64,000 bases of DNA from Siphonodentalium dalli (Eukaryota; Mollusca; Scaphopoda; Gadilida; Siphonodentaliidae). The position numbers and the translations under genes are program-made. The notes beneath the pieces are model-generated. The model had not been told where the DNA came from, made no database searches, and worked only from the letters and a program-made list of their open reading frames with translations. Location: positions 123,268,754 to 123,332,753 of the forward strand of contig CP136061.1 in NCBI GenBank assembly GCA_032622095.1, given 5' to 3'. Position 1 is the first letter of the stretch. Every line of letters begins with the position of its first letter. Below are positions 22,961 through 34,356 of the stretch, in pieces.

Positions 22961-23106
22961 CAGTAATGCTCTAATTAATCGACCTCTTAACCAAAGCAGA
23001 TGAGAGCTTTCCGATGAATGGCAACAAGCCATATTTCCGACTAAATCCTGAAAAGTTACCCATAATTATGCTTTGGTTAAGAGGTCGATTAATTAGAGCA
23101 TTACTG
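22961..23106. mobile_element. MITE family 1, internally deleted copy
   Basis: TA-flanked. The left arm jumps from CCTCTTAACCAAAGCAGA to TGAGAGCTTTCC. The ends have co-evolved (CTCTAATTAATCGACC / complement), so the hairpin stays perfect at the base. Confidence 0.75.
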
Positions 23107-23489
23107 TATGTAAACAGAAATGTTACAGTCAAAAAGCATTGCTAATCGTGTAGTAAGTTAAATTATTTTAGTTTGAACAGCTGGTTTGAATATAATTTTC
23201 AGAATATTTTTTCAATGCTTTGATGTTTTCCAATGTTTACCATCAAGTTTGGATTAAACTTTGATATCTTATTGGTTTGGAATAATTGGACTTTTATCCG
23301 TATTTCCACTGTAACAGTAATGTTTTACATAACATAACAATGGTTTTGATAGGCAAAATCACGTTGTTGGAGAGTTATAAATAATGATAATACCGAAATC
23401 AATCCATTTTTGCATGTACATGTTAATGATGAGTTTTAAAGACTTTTATAAAAATAAATTAAGTCACGTGAACCCATTTCGAAGGCCTT

Positions 23490-23705
23490 AGGTCACTTTT
23501 AAAATAGGCGCATCTTTTTTTTTGGTATGTCTGTTCATCCACCTGGCTGTCCACCCTTCTGTTTAATTTTAATTTCTGGACGATATCTTTTGTTTATGTG
23601 GACGTAATAGAATGAAGTTTGATATGGAGGTTTTAGAGCCACAACTTATAGGTCAAGTTTGATTTTGGTTTCCGGCAGCCCATTTTTACCAGCGTAGTAC
23701 AGATA
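23490..23705 (+). repeat. fragment of the GTCCGTC/GATGATAACTTTAG repeat class
   Basis: GGACGATATCTTTTGTTTAT, ATGAAGTTTGATATGGAGGT and AGGTCAAGTTTGATTTTGGT follow the unit order of 57640-58440. No ends visible. Confidence 0.45.
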
Positions 23706-24087
23706 TGTTTTTTTTAGAATTTGAATCTGAGGTTTCTTAGATTCTGGTTGTTATTTGAATAGATATCCACCCACCATTTCACAACTTTTTACAGTACATG
23801 TATTACTTTTTGTTACTCAGAGATCAGATAACAGATATCATGCTGAAAACAGTTTATGAGAAACCCCAAAAAAATATAATGAAATGACTGAAAAAAGATC
23901 TGTAAACTAATTCTTTATCAAATATCAAAAATGTACATGTATACAAAACAACACAATTATATTTACTATAAAAATGCAAAACATTTGGCACAGTGTGGTA
24001 AAATGATCTTGAGGTACGTGTGTATCAATAGCATTCTTGGAAAAATCCCAAGTCAAGCCAGAAGAATCTCTGGCTCTGGGATTTAAC

Positions 24088-24249
24088 CCTTTCATGACGG
24101 GAGCAGCGCTGGTGCAGCATTAAAGTTCCTGTGCCAGTGCATTATCTTATATATGTGAGTCTCCCATAGCGAGTCTCGCATATATAAGAGAATGCACTGG
24201 CTTACAATGTCAAGGTAAATATTGTTAGGCCAATGTATTCTCTTATATA
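24088..24249. mobile_element. piggyBac-type MITE, left part, split by a 5.9 kb element
   Basis: TTAA 24084-24087 then CCCTTTCATGACGGGAGC. Continues through two hairpin units and breaks in TCTTATATA; its remainder resumes at 30168. Confidence 0.8.
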
Positions 24250-25729
24250 TAGTGCAGCGGCCAAATCGAAAAAGAGCTCTAGTTTTCGAGATACCCCTAC
24301 CCATGGTAGAACAAGTTAAAACTAACTTTTTTTAAAGGAGAAATATATACTCTTTACGAAAATGATAGTGAAACATAACGGAATTGGTTGTGGCTATTCT
24401 CAAATTGACGATGAAGGATACCCACCAGTGACTTTTCCCAGAAATTAACGATTTTGGTAAAGTGAGCCCTGCGGCTATGTCCTAAGTTATTTGCCCACAT
24501 TGTTTGTGTTAAAATGACTACAGCGTACCATATTTGTACCTGATATGCAAGAAGTGTTGGTTAATTTGGATTTTCGTGCCATTTGGAGCCGAAACATTTA
24601 TTTTTTGTTGAAAAATCACTCTTTTTCAAAACAATTATATTTTTCGAACATTATCATTCAAACGTATATTGCAATAATATTGAAATATTTAGGTCATATG
24701 GTGTAGTAGTTATCTACCAAGCATATGAAGAAAGAAGTTAACAACAATTTTGAACGGTTTGCGAGATATTGGATTTTAGCTACCCCTCCCCCAAACACGT
24801 TTTTGGTCGAAAATAATACATATTTTTGATAATGTCATTACAAACATTTTTGAATTGATCTGAATGGGACCCAATATGAATATTGTACTGAAAGTGTTGT
24901 CCAGAGATGCCGTTCAATCGATTACAGATGTGTTCAGGCTTTCATACCCCCAGTTACAACAACAACAATTATTTTATTGATAACAGTTAATTTTGTATGC
25001 ATTAACATCGATGTTAAGTACTAAAACCTTTATTATAAACAGCGTGACCAACTATATAACATATGGCTCAGTAGTTATCTTGACAACACAAGTAGAAAGA
25101 ATTTGACAGAAATTGAAAAATAACGGAATAGGTGGTGGCTATTGTCAAATCGACGATTAGCGATACCCTCCAGTGACTTTTTCCAGAAATTAACGATTTT
25201 GGTAAAGCGAGCCCTGTGGCTATGTCCTAGCCTATTTGCCCATATTGTTGGGGTTAAAATTACTACATCATACCATACTTCTACCTGATATGAAAAAAGT
25301 GTTGGTTAATTTAGATTTTCCTGCCATTTGGAGCCAAAATATTTATTTTTTGCTGAAAAATCGCACTTTTTCACAAAAATATTATTTTTCGAACATTATC
25401 ATTCAAATGGATATTGTTATAATGCCCAAATATTTAATTCCTATGGTGATGCAGTTATTTGCCAAGCATATGCAGAAAGAAGTTAACAGAAATTTAGAAC
25501 AATTTGCGAAATAATGCATTTTAGCTACACCTCCCCCAAACACGTTTTGGTCGAAATATTACATATTTTGGTTCAGAACTTTATCAAACTTCCCAATTGA
25601 TCATACTGGGACCCAACATAATTCTTTTGCTGAAAATTGAGCGCGGGGACATTGCTTAAGTGATTAAAGACGTGTTCAGGCTTCCAGACCCCAAATTACA
25701 ACAACAACAATGCATTTTATTTGCTATTA

Positions 25730-26400
25730 CATACAATAAGTGTCGCATATCAATCAACCAATCAATAGTTTATTCTCAAAAAACCAATAATGGTATACAG
25801 AGATTACAATAATTGGACAGCTGGAGAACCCAGCATGGCCGATGTATAGATGCACAAGTACTCCATTCGCGTTTAAGATTGAAATGCAGTAGTTTGGACT
25901 ATGGCCAATTGAGTAATCACATTAAAACGTCCCCTCTCTGTCATTGTGGCAAATAGAAAAAGCATATCATTACTTTTTGGTATACAGTGGTCCTAAGACT
26001 GAACTTCTATGCGCCATACTGAATGTAATTTGATCAGAAATACTCTTTTTATGTACAGCAATTCAGTCAGCGTGAAAATATTAAAATAGTTGACGGGGTT
26101 CAGACATTTATCTCGAAAACAAAGCGATTTCCATAATGCTGCCATTTGTTAAAACTTCGTGAAAAGCATTGAAACCCTGCTGAGCGCGAAATTCACCACC
26201 TCCAGATCGTCTGCAATTTCACGGCGACGGGCGTATCAATGACGAAAACAACATTATCTGTGTAGCATTCCGTCCAATCAGCTCCAACGAAACTATGTGT
26301 ATATCATTGTATCCAATCAGTTCCAACTGGATTACATCCTAATTTTCCCCATACAGTCTGCCTCCCAGATAAATTGTTTACTCCGGATAGAACTACCACA
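25730..26400. other. left centre of the 5.9 kb element
   Basis: ATCAATCAACCAATCAATAG followed by TTTATTCTC (25758) resembles a reversed LINE 3' tail. No gene seen. Confidence 0.3.
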
Positions 26401-28548
26401 TACTTATATATCGCATAGTTTCGGCCACAATATATGTTGATATTGAATTCATAATCCCTTCAGTACATGATGTGTTCACGACCTCAAATAGGGTAGGGGT
26501 ACATACAACAGTGAACATTTGCCAGCCGCTTGTTGTGGAGTGCCACATGATGCAGACTTTCTGGAACCAACACATATGTATATTCTGATAAAAACTAACC
26601 TTTGGTCAAGCCCTCAATTAATATTGGGGTCATATCATTTAACCATGTGGTGTCTTCCAAGACTTCAAATAAAGTAGGGGTCCTCAAAAATATTCCTTTC
26701 TTATTTTCCAGTCACTTTTCGTTAAGTGCTCATTCTTTCAGAACCCAAATCCATATATTTACATTGTTTACGTCGTTGTACAATTAACTCGCCATTGTCC
26801 ATACACGCAGTCAATGATGATATCGTTCCAATCCGTGGTGTGTTCTAGTCTTCAAATTAATTGGGAAGGGGGTAATACAAACATTGAAAAATCGCATTAT
26901 TTATTTTTCAGTCGCTTTTTGTAAAGTGTCCCTGACTGTCGGGTATTAACCCATCTATAACAATTGTGTATTTCTTTATAGAATAGCCATTTGTCCATAT
27001 CGTCGTTTGACCATGAGGGCACATCCATTCAGTTCGTGGTAGGTTCAATGGTTTACATGGGGTAGGGGTCCCTTAAAATTCGCCTTCATCGTTTGCCATC
27101 TGCTTTGTGTAAGGTGCCACGGTGTTCTCGCGAACGGCGGGCTCGCGAGACCTTTGCCATTCGGCCACAATCTTGGGTAATATGGATAGCTTATGCCTTG
27201 AGCTAGTGTTGTGTTCAAGACTTCAGATAGGGATGGACTCGCCTGAGGGTAAAATGTAGCCCTTTCATTTGCTGACCATTTGTTGTAAAGTGCCATAGGC
27301 TATCGGGAACCATCTCATCCACAACAGATTCGTATTGCCAGATAATAATCCCATTTGTCCACAACTTCAGTTAACATTGAGAGCATATCATTCTGTTAAG
27401 TTGGATAGTGGGGTCCTCAAGACATAGAAAATTCGCATTCTTGTTTGCCAGCCGCTTTTTTAAAAGTGTTCCAGGATTTCGAGGGAACCAAATCACCCAT
27501 ATATCAATTAATAATTCCATGACAGCAATACCTTTCGATCACACACTCAGCTAAGTATGAGAGAATATAACTTCAGTTCATGCTCTGATCAAGATATTAA
27601 ATGGGTTAATGGGGTCCCCCCAAAACAGTGAATATTCGCCTTTCTCTTTCATCAGCAACATTTTGTAAAGTGACCCAGACATTCAAGACCCTGGTATACT
27701 ATACTCTTTATATAGCGTCCATTTCTCTACACACGCAGTTGATAATGGGAGCACATCCTTTCGGTTCATTGTGTGTCCCAAGACTGCAAATGGGGTAGTG
27801 CGGCCCAACACATTACATTTCGTATTTGCCAGCCGCCTTTTGTAAAGTGTTCCAGGATTTCGATAACAAAACCACCCATACAAATTGTAAATAATACATG
27901 AGAGCATATATATTCGGTTCAGTGTGTGCTAAAGAGTTTAGAAGGGTTATGGGTACCCAAAACAGTGAGATTTCGCCTTCTCTTTGCTAGCCACTTTTTG
28001 TAAAGTGCCCCAGACATTGGGAAGCCAGCCAACCCACCCATCGTGCAATGAAGAGGTATATTTCCTGAATTACATACCATTTGTCCACACCCCAGTTAAT
28101 ATTGAGAACATGTCCATCCATTAGTGTGTTTAAGACTTTAAATGGGGTAGGATGCTCAAAGAAAATATTCAGCTTTGGTTTTTGCCAGCCGCCTGTTGTA
28201 AAGTACCCTAGGATTTTGGGAACCAAACTACCCATATAACATGTATATTCCCTGATAGCACTACTTTTCGTTCACATTGATTTAATAATAAAAGCATGAA
28301 TATTCGGCGCATGGTGTGTTCAAGAGTTTAAATGGGCATATAAAGGGGTCCCACAAAACAAAAATATTCGCCTTTGGAGTTTGCCATCCGATTTTCGTAA
28401 AGTGCTAAAGGCTTTCGGGATCCAACCAACCCATCCATCAACAACATGTATGCGCCCCGATATTACTATTTTTGCCCACATCCTCAGTTAATATTTACAG
28501 CAATCATTTCAGTTCGTGAGTTGTTCAACTTTAACACTTCAATTGTGT

Positions 28549-28580
<32 letters not shown>

Positions 28581-28960
28581 TAAAACAGCAAATTCGTCTT
28601 TCTTATTTATCAGCCACTTTGTGTAAAGCGACACATGCACAACCCATCCATACAAATTATGTATTCTCTGGTAGAACTACATTCCCGTCACACTCTCGGT
28701 TAATATTGAGAATTAGAGATGATATAGCTTAAATTCGATCGTATTGCGTTGAAGTCTTTAAATTGGGTAGAGTGTTCTTGAAAAATATAGCAAATTCGCC
28801 CTTCATATTTGCCAAGCAAAGTGCCACACTGTTTCGGGAACAAATCCATCCATAAACATTGTATATTTCCTTATGTAATTGTCCTTTATAATTACATGAT
28901 TCTTAATACTGAGATAATATTTTGTTCAGTTCGTGGTGTGTTCAGGGCGTCTAATAGGGC
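26400..28960. repeat. 13 degenerate tandem units of ~190 bp in the 5.9 kb element
   Basis: The anchor phrase GCCAGCCGCTTTTTGTAAAG and variants occur near 26520, 26708, 26909, 27098, 27271, 27449, 27652, 27830, 27988, 28184, 28384, 28610 and 28810. Between anchors each unit repeats, in order, a GGGAACCAA-CCATAT phrase, ATTTGTCCACA, CAGTTAATATTGAGA, TTCAGTTCGTGGTGTGTTCA and CTTCAAATGGGGTAGGGGTC. Unit lengths vary from about 160 to 226. One unit carries a 29-base G tract (28550-28578). Confidence 0.85.
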
Positions 28961-30167
28961 GGGGGAGCAACAATGATCTTGTTCTGTATGATTATGTTAG
29001 TCTATATTATGTGTCGTTTAGAACAAATACTTCAGTTGCTCAAAGTCGATATGTGTTATAATATAAAAATTACATGTCATAAATAAAATATTGTGTTGTT
29101 GTAACTGGTGGTTTAATTGGAAACCTGAGGTCATCTAAAACCAGGCTCGCGGTGTCTACGGATCAGGTTTTCATCACACGAATAATGATTAGATGCTCAT
29201 TAGAATAATTTAGAAAGGTCTGTCTTGTTATCATAAATAATTAGTTTTTCTACCAAATCGCGTCCGGGGGAGCGGTCCTAATTCCAATATCTTGAAAACC
29301 GTTGACAATTTCTGTCAACTTCTTTCTACTTGTGATGTCCAGATAACTACTAAGCCATATGAATTATATATTTGGTCACGTATTGTTTATAACAAAGGTT
29401 TTAGTACTTAACATCGATGTTAATGCATGCAAAATTAACTGTTATCAATAAAATAATTGTTGTTGTTGTAACTGGGGGTCTGAAAGCCTGAACACATCTG
29501 TAATCGATTAAACGGCATATCTTGTCAACACGTTCAGTACAAGATTCATATTGGGTCCCATTCAGATCAATTCGAAAATGTTTGTAATGTCATTATCAAA
29601 AATATGTATTTTTTTCGACCAAAAAACGTGTTTGGGGGAGGGGTAGCTAAAATCCAATATCTCGCAAACCGTTCAAAATTTTTGTTAACTTCTTTCTTCA
29701 TATGCTTGGCAGATAACTACTACACCATATGGACTAAATATGTCAATATTATTGCAATATCCGTTTGAATGATAATGTTCGAAAAATATAATTGTTTTGA
29801 AAAAGAGCGATTTTTCAACAAAAAATAAATGTTTCGGCTCCAAATGGCACGAAAATCAAAATTAACCAACACTTCTTGCATATCAGGTACATATATGGTA
29901 TGCTGTAGTCATTTTGACGCCTACAACGTGGGCTAATAACTTTGGATATAGCCGCAGGGCTCACTTTACCAAAATCGTTAATTTCTGGGAAAAGTCACTG
30001 GTGGGTATTGTTCATCGTCGATTTGAGAATAGCCACCACCAATTCCGTTATTTTTCACTATCATTTTCGTCTACAGTATATATTTATCCTTAAAAAAAAG
30101 TTGGTTTTAACTTGTTCTACCGTGGGTAGGGTTACCCGACCACTTTTGGCGTTTGGCCGCTGTACTA

Positions 30168-30262
30168 ATATGCGAGGCTCCCTATGAGAGACTCACATAT
30201 ATAAGAGAATGCAATGGCACAGGGTTTTCACAAAATTTCAGGAAGCTCCAGTCATGGAAGGG
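30168..30262. mobile_element. piggyBac-type MITE, right part
   Basis: Resumes with ATATGCGAGGCTCCCTATGA and ends CCAGTCATGGAAGGG before TTAA 30263-30266. Confidence 0.8.
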
Positions 30263-30392
30263 TTAAAACTGGTAGTTTTAACTTAAACATTCAATCTATA
30301 TTAATAGTGAGAGATTTGATTGGTAATACTGTACTGGATTCTCATCTTGTCACATTCTAGATCCCCACCAGTTATTATTAGCACCAGCAAAA

Positions 30393-30398
30393 TTTATT
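30393..30398 (-). promoter_or_regulatory. polyadenylation signal of the cupin gene
   Basis: TTTATT on the plus strand reads AATAAA on the minus strand, about 30 bases past the cupin stop codon. This gives a very short 3' UTR and supports 30428 as the true gene end. Confidence 0.5.
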
Positions 30399-30427
30399 TA
30401 ACTGAATGACTGGTTTTAAATTTCAAT

Positions 30428-30943
30428 TCACGAAGGAGACAGGTAAGTTTCAATTCCGAAATAAAGAAACCATAAATCTTGATGATGATCAGTATTTGAT
30501 ATCTCATGAGAACCTCCCGGTTTTATAACAAGTGTGTGTCCAATACTGATGTCATATGCTTCCCTTCCTCGGCTGCCAATCACAAATTTGCCACTCCCAC
30601 CTGTACAGTGAAACACCTCCCATTTGTTATTGTGTCCTGGAAGACTAACTGCTTGATTTGGCTTCACAACCATCGATGCAAATTTTGTCAGGTGCGGAAT
30701 CTCCCCTTTCTTTATTATTATTCTCTTCAACATATCTTGCTTGTCCTTTGGAGATTCCCATGGAACATTTTTAATAGCCTTCACATGTGTGTCAGTGTTT
30801 TGCCCATCATATGTGATGATGTCTTTACCTTGTGTTTGGCAGTTTGGCAGTGAAATATATGCCACCATTAAAACAATATTCAGTAGTATTGATGCTAAAG
30901 TCAAATATCTCCGCATGTCCATTTTTGTATCTTTTACTCCCAT
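30428..30943 (-). CDS. membrane-anchored single-domain cupin protein
   Basis: A 171-residue open frame starts at ATG 30943 and ends at TGA 30428; an in-frame TGA lies six codons before the ATG. Residues about 12-33 are a hydrophobic segment (signal anchor or uncleaved signal) after MRRY. The cupin core follows: motif 1-like PGHNNKWEVFHCTGGSGKF with His and Glu, and motif 2-like IGHTLVIKPGGSHEISN matching P-G-x2-H-x3-N. The second His of the usual HxH pair is replaced (HNN), so metal ligation may be altered. Cupins are a fold rather than a function, so no substrate can be named. The gene appears intronless, either a true single-exon gene or an old retrocopy with an intact frame; an unrecognised upstream exon cannot be excluded. 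An inverted-repeat element lies about 200 bases upstream of the start. Confidence 0.75.
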   Translation of the reverse strand: MGVKDTKMDMRRYLTLASILLNIVLMVAYISLPNCQTQGKDIITYDGQNTDTHVKAIKNVPWESPKDKQDMLKRIIIKKGEIPHLTKFASMVVKPNQAVSLPGHNNKWEVFHCTGGSGKFVIGSRGREAYDISIGHTLVIKPGGSHEISNTDHHQDLWFLYFGIETYLSPS

Positions 30944-31144
30944 CTTTCTAAGTTTTATTCAGTATTGTTTCTTTCTCAATGATGATAAACCTTTGTTTCT
31001 TTACTTCACTGATCATATAGCCACTCCCACAGATAACTTGAGATTGTTCATGTATCCATACATATCATGAGTCAGGATTTCATATACATGCCCATATACA
31101 TGTAGCTGACCTGAAAAAGCAAGAAGCAACCCATGAAGTTTTCA

Positions 31145-31697
31145 CAGACTGTTAGATCATGCCATGAATCTCTACTGGGTATTCAGCCATTAGAGATCAT
31201 ATTCCACTAGCACAAGACCTTTGCAACTTTTTGAAGTTTTGACAGGGAACCTTATAATTTATAGTTATAAAGTCAAAAATATAACTCGGGGAATATATTT
31301 TCTTAGTTATTATCTGTTCCTTAAAAATGTACTTCACTGTAGATGAATGTCTCAATTCAAAATTGCATGCTTTTCAATGGTATTTGTGAGCCGATATCAC
31401 AATAAACAATGAATTAATTATATCCAGGAGAAATTCCACAATTGTAAGTGACGCAAAGAAAACTTGCTCACAAATTTATGTAAATCGTGAAAGTTCGAGT
31501 TGGGACCTTCACCAACAGTAAAGTACATTATTAAGGAACACATAATAACTAAGAAATATACTCCCCGAGTTATTTTTTCAACTTTATAAGGTTCCCTGTA
31601 AAAACTTCAAAAAGTTACAAGGTTTTGTACTGGTGGAATATGATCTTTATGGGCGTTAGCCAGAGTAGAGATTCATGGCATGATCTAAGACAGACAA
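31145..31697. mobile_element. foldback element upstream of the cupin gene
   Basis: Arms of about 180 bp: GATCATGCCATGAATCTCTA near 31156 faces its complement near 31665. AACTTTTTGAAGTTTTGACA and TTAGTTATTATCTGTTCCTT pair too. The loop (31335-31500) is single-copy. Confidence 0.7.
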
Positions 31698-31699
31698 AC

Positions 31700-32278
31700 T
31701 GTCGGACAGCATTTTAAACTAGTTTCAAGGATTATTATCTCATCAAGGTATAAGAATGGATGCATCCTTTGCTCTCAGGACAGACTATAACAGTTCTGTT
31801 TCTGTAGAGATGCTAATAAAGTATTTCCTGCTATCTACAATGTAGGCTACTTAGGGTTGTTCCTGGCAGCAGGCTTGGCCTCTTTTGTCAGCTCTTCTTG
31901 AGTTATTATGTCCATGATAAATGTGTTGTTTTCTACTTTTTTTCGAGAAATATATCTAAATTGTTTTTAAATTCAATTACAGTATTTATGAATCTTAAAA
32001 TTGTACTATCTGCCCCCTCCCACATCCTGTACCTCGATCCCCCCGTCAGTGATGTGTGAGAAAATTATATCAGTTGACTGTTCCAAGGAGATTAAGGTAT
32101 TGGCCTACAAATTATGCAACCACTACAGAATTAGGGAATTTTATTGTAAAAATGTTTACCATGACTTTGGTGTGGGAAATTTGGTCCTTAAATTGGTTCA
32201 GTTTTGTCTGGCCACTGTTGCATTGCTGGAGCCTATTGTGTTTAAGGAGGAGGTCAAGTGAGCAATCTTGAATGGGGA
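31700..32278. other. intergenic, no gene seen
   Basis: Some open stretches (32001-32261) have no recognisable domain; a C-rich scrap at 32010-32048. Confidence 0.4.
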
Positions 32279-32507
32279 TTTCCATGAAGAATTAAGGGTA
32301 ATTTTTCAGGATTTAGTCAGAAATATGACTTGTTCAGTTGTTGCCATTCATTGGAAAGCTCTCAGTGAGAGCATCGATCTATATTTAATATACGTCGATG
32401 GTGAGAGCTTTCCGATGAATGGCAACAAGCCATATCTCCGACTAACTCCTGAAAAATGACCCATAATTCTGCTATGGTTAAGGAGTCGATTATTTAGGGC
32501 ATTACTA
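32279..32507. mobile_element. MITE family 1, left end lost, enlarged loop
   Basis: The right end is typical (GAGTCGATTATTTAGGGCAT). The left arm starts only at GAATTAAGGGTAATTTTTCA. The loop has gained ATCGATCTATATTTAATATA, itself palindromic. Confidence 0.7.
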
Positions 32508-34356
32508 CATGTATACATTAGAATTTTTGGAGTACTGCAGTAGTATTTATTTTTTTATGTGGATTTTTCAAATTATCAAGTAGGTAATTCCATAAAAAAA
32601 ATTCTCTTCATATATTACGTGTTCCCGGAGATTTTCTTGGAAAACCCCATTCAAAATTGGTCACTTGACTCCCTGTTAACCACAAGTATGGCCCATAAGG
32701 TTACACTGGTGTAAATAAGGTTCGGAGAGACCTCTAGCGGATGCGGGAGGAATATATAGGAGAGAATAAAATAGACACTGGGCCCTGATTGGTCAATAGC
32801 CTTGTGTGCTTTTTGCATAAAAAAAATCATCACACCTCTTCCCTATGGTTTCCCATTGGTAAAATAGCCATTGGCACAGGAATTAACCCTCTGTAGTGAA
32901 GTTTGAATTTTTTGTTGTGGTCTAAAATATGACAGTATTTTTTTATGCGGTTCTGACACTAGTTAGGAAAACAAAAAATTTAAAGGCGAATTCCCTGCCT
33001 GTCGTACCTGATTTTTTTTTGTGCAAAAAGTTTCCCAAAGTGTCAATTTTTCAGATTTAAAGAAAATTTTGGACCCAATGTTTATATTGCCAATAGTATA
33101 CGCTAAAACGTTAGCACTGAGGCCTATGGAAAACATTTACACCTGTGTAACCTAAAGGGGAAAATGAGCTTTTTGGCTTTTTTGATTCCTGGGAGTCACT
33201 TTATAGTATTTTATTGCATTTTTAACAGCCTGGTCTATCAGTCCAACGAATCTCTCATGCATGGTGTAGCTATTCTTGCTGCTGATGTCTTCTTGCTCTT
33301 ACATCAGCCAAAAATAGTATGATTTTTTCATAAAAATTCCCAATTTTTCAAGGTATTTTCAATTTTTTTCAAGGTGGTAATAGTCACATGATAATGCAAA
33401 TGACCCATAACATGAGCATGTCAATGAGACACATATCACTTGTTATAAGAAGCTAATCTGACAAGTATTTTGGATTTTATAGCCAGTGATATACAGATAT
33501 ATATCATACAAGTTAGTCATTTCCACTGGTGGGTATGGTCATTTGAAGGTTAATAGCACTAAAACTTGGACACATATAAGAAAATGCTTCAGCACTTCAA
33601 AGAGAGCATATTTTTGTTGAACTAATTCAATATACACCCACATCCAGTTATCTCCCGTGCAGACCTGAAAATATCATATTTTAGCCTTCCATGTGCTGAT
33701 CAAGTCATGTGCTTCATGCTCAGCTGCTCAAATCTGGATTCAATGACCTCACATTACCAGAAGTTCTCTCATGGAAAGGATCTTGTACAGTCTTCCATAG
33801 CTGAGCCAAGTTTGCAACACCAGACCCCAAAAACTGTGTGAAAATGGGGCCTGAACATGACCTGTGGTGGAAATTTGTGCTTTTTTGATGAATAATGTGT
33901 TAAAGGGGGTGGGGTTAAATTGTGTGTGATAAATAAAGAACCACAGAAGTGATATTGTTTTTGAACACATTTTTTCCATTGATGGGCAATTCTGAAGAAA
34001 TGTAGGGAGTTACAATTATTCCGCGAAAAAGCGGGCTATCGCTTTAGGTTACACTGGTGTAAATAAGGTTCGGAGAGACCTCTAGCGGATGCGGGAGGAA
34101 TATATATAGGAGAGAATAAAATAGACACTGGGCCCTGATTGGTCAATAGCCTTGTGTGCTTTTTGCATAAAAAAAATCATCACACCTCTTCCCTATGGTT
34201 TCCCATTGGTAAAATAGCCATTGGCACAGGAATTAACCCTCTGTAGTGAAGTTTGAATTTTTTGTTGTGGTCTAAAATATGACAGTATTTTTTTATGCGG
34301 TTCTGACACTAGTTAGGAAAACACAAGATTTAAAGGCGAATTCCCTGCCTGTCGTA

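Larger units (their letters stand above)
24250..30167. mobile_element. 5.9 kb long-inverted-repeat element without visible transposase
   Basis: The termini are TAGTGCAGCGGCCAAA and, read inward from the right, TAGTACAGCGGCCAAA. ATA at 24247-24249 and 30168-30170 is the likely target duplication (3 bp, or 4 bp if the first T belongs to the flank). The left arm runs from 24250 to about 25725 and the right arm from 30167 back to about 29075. They pair through CCACCAGTGACTTTTCCCAG, CTACCCCTCCCCCAAACACG and CAACAACAACAAT. Each arm is itself partly duplicated (second left copy from about 25115). The centre holds degenerate tandem units. No open frame over about 100 codons resembles a transposase, so it is probably non-autonomous; the superfamily is unknown. 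Confidence 0.8.

Noticed and set aside
24250-30167. Polinton/Maverick (long terminal inverted repeats)
   Set aside because: At 5.9 kb it is too short, has no integrase, polymerase B or capsid-like frame, and its duplication is 3-4 bp rather than 6 bp.
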